A DNA stretch of 5,581 nucleotides from CBDTYW01 sp965364735. GTDB taxonomy: Bacteria > Actinomycetota > Nitriliruptoria > Nitriliruptorales > Nitriliruptoraceae. Positions 5,562-5,581 of the stretch are shown here, piece after piece. The notes under the pieces are model-generated. The model was not told the DNA's origin, made no database searches, and saw nothing but the letters and a program-made list of their open reading frames with translations. A program made the position numbers and the translations under genes. Every line of letters starts with the position of its first letter. The stretch's first letter is position 1. The stretch lies in contig CBDTYW010000238.1 of assembly GCA_965364735.1 (NCBI GenBank), positions 1 through 5,581 on the forward strand, read 5' to 3'.

Positions 5562-5576
5562 GCCACCGAGCGTGGC
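5562..5576. other. Short hairpin at the right edge, upstream of ku
   Basis: GCCAC (5562-5566) and GTGGC (5572-5576) pair around a 5-nt loop. It may be part of the ku control region or the end of a gene beyond the window. Nothing else can be supported in 5502-5581. Confidence 0.2.
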
Positions 5577-5581
5577 CCGCC

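Noticed and set aside
1..5581. Mobile elements, CRISPR arrays, tRNA or rRNA genes
   Set aside because: No transposase or integrase motifs, no regularly spaced repeats and no tRNA-like or rRNA-like sequence were seen on either strand.

Overview
This is a high-GC chromosomal window whose gene content and protein sequences point to an Actinomycetota (actinobacterial) genome. The evidence is a resuscitation-promoting-factor (Rpf) domain, a bacterial Ku with a lysine-rich tail next to a stand-alone LigD-type polymerase, and a type IIA topoisomerase A subunit whose C-terminal domain resembles the ParC-like paralogue of Streptomyces. The lineage within the phylum cannot be fixed from the sequence. 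I see no mobile element, CRISPR array, tRNA or rRNA.

Layout, left to right. (1) Positions 1-1526, + strand: the C-terminal two-thirds or so of a topoisomerase IV/gyrase A subunit, with its 5' end outside the window. (2) 1539-2774, - strand: a secreted lipoprotein of the PQQ-dependent sugar dehydrogenase (glucose/sorbosone dehydrogenase) family, converging on the topoisomerase gene with only 12 bp between the stop codons. (3) 2775-3108: a 334-bp divergent intergenic region. It holds a 13-bp direct repeat that duplicates the dehydrogenase ribosome binding site and start codon, and thereby creates a possible 16-codon leader ORF. It also holds a strong palindrome and a smaller hairpin. (4) 3109-3732, + strand: a membrane-anchored or secreted Rpf-like muralytic enzyme. 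(5) 3748-4668 and 4665-5501, both - strand: ligD-type polymerase and ku, a two-gene non-homologous end-joining operon transcribed ku then polymerase, overlapping by 4 bp (GTGA). (6) 5502-5581: the ku upstream region, with two short inverted repeats.

The genes form three functional groups: DNA topology/chromosome segregation, cell-envelope enzymes (a lipoprotein dehydrogenase and a peptidoglycan hydrolase sharing one divergent control region), and double-strand break repair. Both convergent gene pairs end in compact inverted repeats that contain the two opposing TGA stop codons and probably act as bidirectional terminators. Nothing here amounts to a clearly new system. The most unusual item is the duplicated initiation region and candidate leader ORF in front of the dehydrogenase.
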